Source: Apodemus sylvaticus
Lineage: Eukaryota > Chordata > Mammalia > Rodentia > Muridae
Reading direction: 5' to 3'
Assembly (NCBI RefSeq): GCF_947179515.1
Contig: NC_067478.1
Location: 27,112,605-27,176,604 of the forward strand
DNA: 64,000 nt
The stretch's first letter is position 1, and each line of letters begins with the position of its first letter. The translations under genes were made by a program, and so were the position numbers. The notes below the pieces were generated by a model, which searched no databases, was not told the DNA's origin, and worked only from the letters and a program-made list of their open reading frames with translations. Below, in pieces: positions 62,159 to 64,000 of this stretch.

Positions 62159-64000
62159 AAGACTTTTGAAAATTACGGTGGAAACTTAGACGGTACACAG
62201 GCTGCCGTCAGTCGTGAATTATACTGTATACTGTCTGAGTTCGCCCATCAGGTTCACCACAGTGGCAGCCTGTAGAGTCTTTTCCTATAGAGCACTGGCT
62301 TGAAGTTGTCCTGGGTCCAACCCAAGGAAAGGCAATGACCACTGACCTCTCCTTCTCTATGTCACTGCGTAAAAATCACCCATTTCATATGTAACTATGC
62401 CCATTTCATGTGAGCAAAATTCTTTCGGTAAGGTCTGTAACAGAAAGCAACATATGGTTGTGCTATCTGGAGAGGCATCAGCTACATGCTGCAACCTTTG
62501 TTAGGCTGCCCAGTACTGGGTGAAACAGGAGGGACCCATCAGAGGAAGTCCCTCCTTATCTGGGCCGTTACTCCCAAGACAGCAGGATGGAGCCAAGCAT
62601 CAGGTGATAGGTACCACCACAGAAGGACAGCCGACACCCTCCCAACAGATGTGATTTAAGGTGTTGACATAGCGAGGATGTTCACTCAGCTGTCAAGTGG
62701 CAGTTTCCTGGGTTGTCCTGGAGTTGTCAGAATTATCCTCTCCCTTTCTCGTAACACTTTATTGACCATCCATTGCCTTGGAGTATGAAACGCTTTCCCT
62801 TTCTTAGCATCTTTTAGCAACTCCTTGCTCTTGGCGTTGAGTCATGGTGTGTGTGCGGCACTCAGCACAGGGCCTCGCAAGCAGAAATCGCTCAGCAGAT
62901 GCTCGCTCTTCCTATCGCTGTCTCTCGCCCTCTCCATCTCAGCTCCTACCCCTTCGGCAGAGGCAGGCACCTTAGCGTCTGTAGATCCCGCTTGACCCAC
63001 TCATTAGCCGTGACTGAAGATGGCGCGCACACGTGCGGCAGTGCTGTGGGCTCCGTTCTTTCCCTCACTGTCTTTTATTATGGCTGTCAGTCTTGTTTGG
63101 GAACTCTTGAGCATTAAGGCATGTTTCTGCCATTACATAAGTAAGGCTGTAGGGTTTGGTGTCGGGCGGGTCACTAGTAGGGAGCCCGGATGCAGTTGTT
63201 CCAGGGATTTGCTCCAAGGTGTGTTGCTGGATGAGAAGCCATCAGAGTGCCGCAGGGAAGTCCTGCTTGGCCCTCAGTGTGGTCCTGTGAGTTTGCAGCT
63301 TGCTGACTAGGACATGTTTTAAGGACGGTCTTCGAGGGTGTGGGTTGGATTCTGCTTAGAAACACAAGCTGGAGTTAACGATTCTCAGTAAGACTCAAAT
63401 TCTGAAGACTGCTGAAATGGTTTCCAAGAAGAGAAATTTCTGTCTGAAGGGGCAGAACGCCTTTCTGAGTGTCTAGGAAGTAACAGGAACGATTAGAATG
63501 AAGGATTTTAATAGAGGGAGTGCATCACTATACAAATAAGGGGAGAGCTACTCCCTGGGAAGGTGTCTGGGACGTAGTAATTGGGGAGAAGGGACTCAGA
63601 GCTAACTCCAGTATTGGTGACAGCAGTATGGCCGCCTGATCCTAAAGAAACAACTAAGTTGGAAATAATCCCATTCTGCCATGGTGGTTTGTCCAGACTT
63701 CAACTACAAGGGTGGGGGAAGAACATGCCACTATATTTTAGGGAGGAAATCTGATCAAATTAATCCAATTTAGAAAATGAACTAAGTTTTCAGCCTCTCA
63801 AACAAGCGCTTCCCTCTGTTTAGAAGGCGGCATAGCCATTTTAACTCTATTAACTTGTGGGTGTTTCCCCCCTCCACTCACCCCCAGCCTGGAGTACTTT
63901 CAGGCGGCCTTTGCCCTGAGTCTTAGTCCAACGAGTCTCCAGTACCAGGGAGTGCTTGGGAAGGCCGCTGTGTATATGAATGGTCTCTGCAATGGATTCT
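62159..64000. other. Unique sequence, no gene seen
   Basis: Frames reach 96 codons (63,020-63,310, +). A locally CpG-containing patch with AAGATGGCG (YY1-like, 63,018-63,026) and CACGTG (63,030-63,035) lies at 62,840-63,060. Part of 62,845-62,910 may be a worn MIR end. No island, no exon call. Confidence 0.4.

Noticed and set aside
63018..63035. Promoter at the YY1-like AAGATGGCG and E-box CACGTG
   Set aside because: Only isolated motifs; the patch lacks island-level CpG density and a downstream donor.

Overview
The window looks like nuclear DNA of a murine rodent, most likely house mouse (Mus). It carries B1, B2/B3, B4 and ID SINEs, L1Md-type LINE 3' ends, ERVL-MaLR LTRs, URR1-type hAT elements and very long CA, GA, CCTT and GAAA microsatellites. 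The B1 at about 5.2 kb has the young mouse sequence type, and ID elements are few, which argues against rat. This is inference from repeat content; no species marker gene is present. Repeat subfamily names were assigned by eye against remembered consensus sequences and should be read as family-level calls.

No complete protein-coding gene can be supported. Nearly all open frames are short chance frames, transposon remnants or microsatellite translations. The best evidence for host transcription is a CpG island at about 53.29-53.83 kb. It contains an 88-codon open frame ending exactly at a consensus GTAAGT donor on the + strand, so it is a candidate promoter with a first coding exon. A 66-nt exon-like segment at 40,769-40,834 has strong splice signals on both sides, and there is another strong donor after 41,789. 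These could be exons of a + strand lncRNA or alternative 5' exons. The interval 38.5-47.4 kb is unusually poor in SINEs and contains AT-rich, homeodomain/CARE-like sequence, as expected of a regulatory region or the intron of a long gene.

Layout: 0-2 kb is MaLR, B4 and old L1 debris. 5.2 kb holds a young B1. 6.5-9.3 kb is a three-layer nested transposon complex: B3 containing an L1 3' end, which contains a 5'-inverted L1. 9.5-12.3 kb has MaLR, an ancient L1 3' end and a 14-bp minisatellite. 12.6 kb holds a 35-nt U2 snRNA retropseudogene with exact target-site duplications. 12.8-15 kb has SINEs. 15.5-18.6 kb is an ancient L1 broken by many later insertions. 18.6-26 kb is mostly unique sequence with a few SINEs. 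26-38 kb is SINE/MaLR rich. 38-47 kb is repeat poor. 47.4-49.4 kb carries a local duplication containing a B1. 49-52.5 kb is SINE rich. 53.3 kb is the CpG island. 54-64 kb is mostly unique sequence with MIR, B2, B3 and an LTR.

I found no undescribed biological system. The most informative signals are the U2 retropseudogene, the nested and twin-primed L1 complex, the phased minisatellite, the CpG-island exon and the candidate splice-bounded exon.
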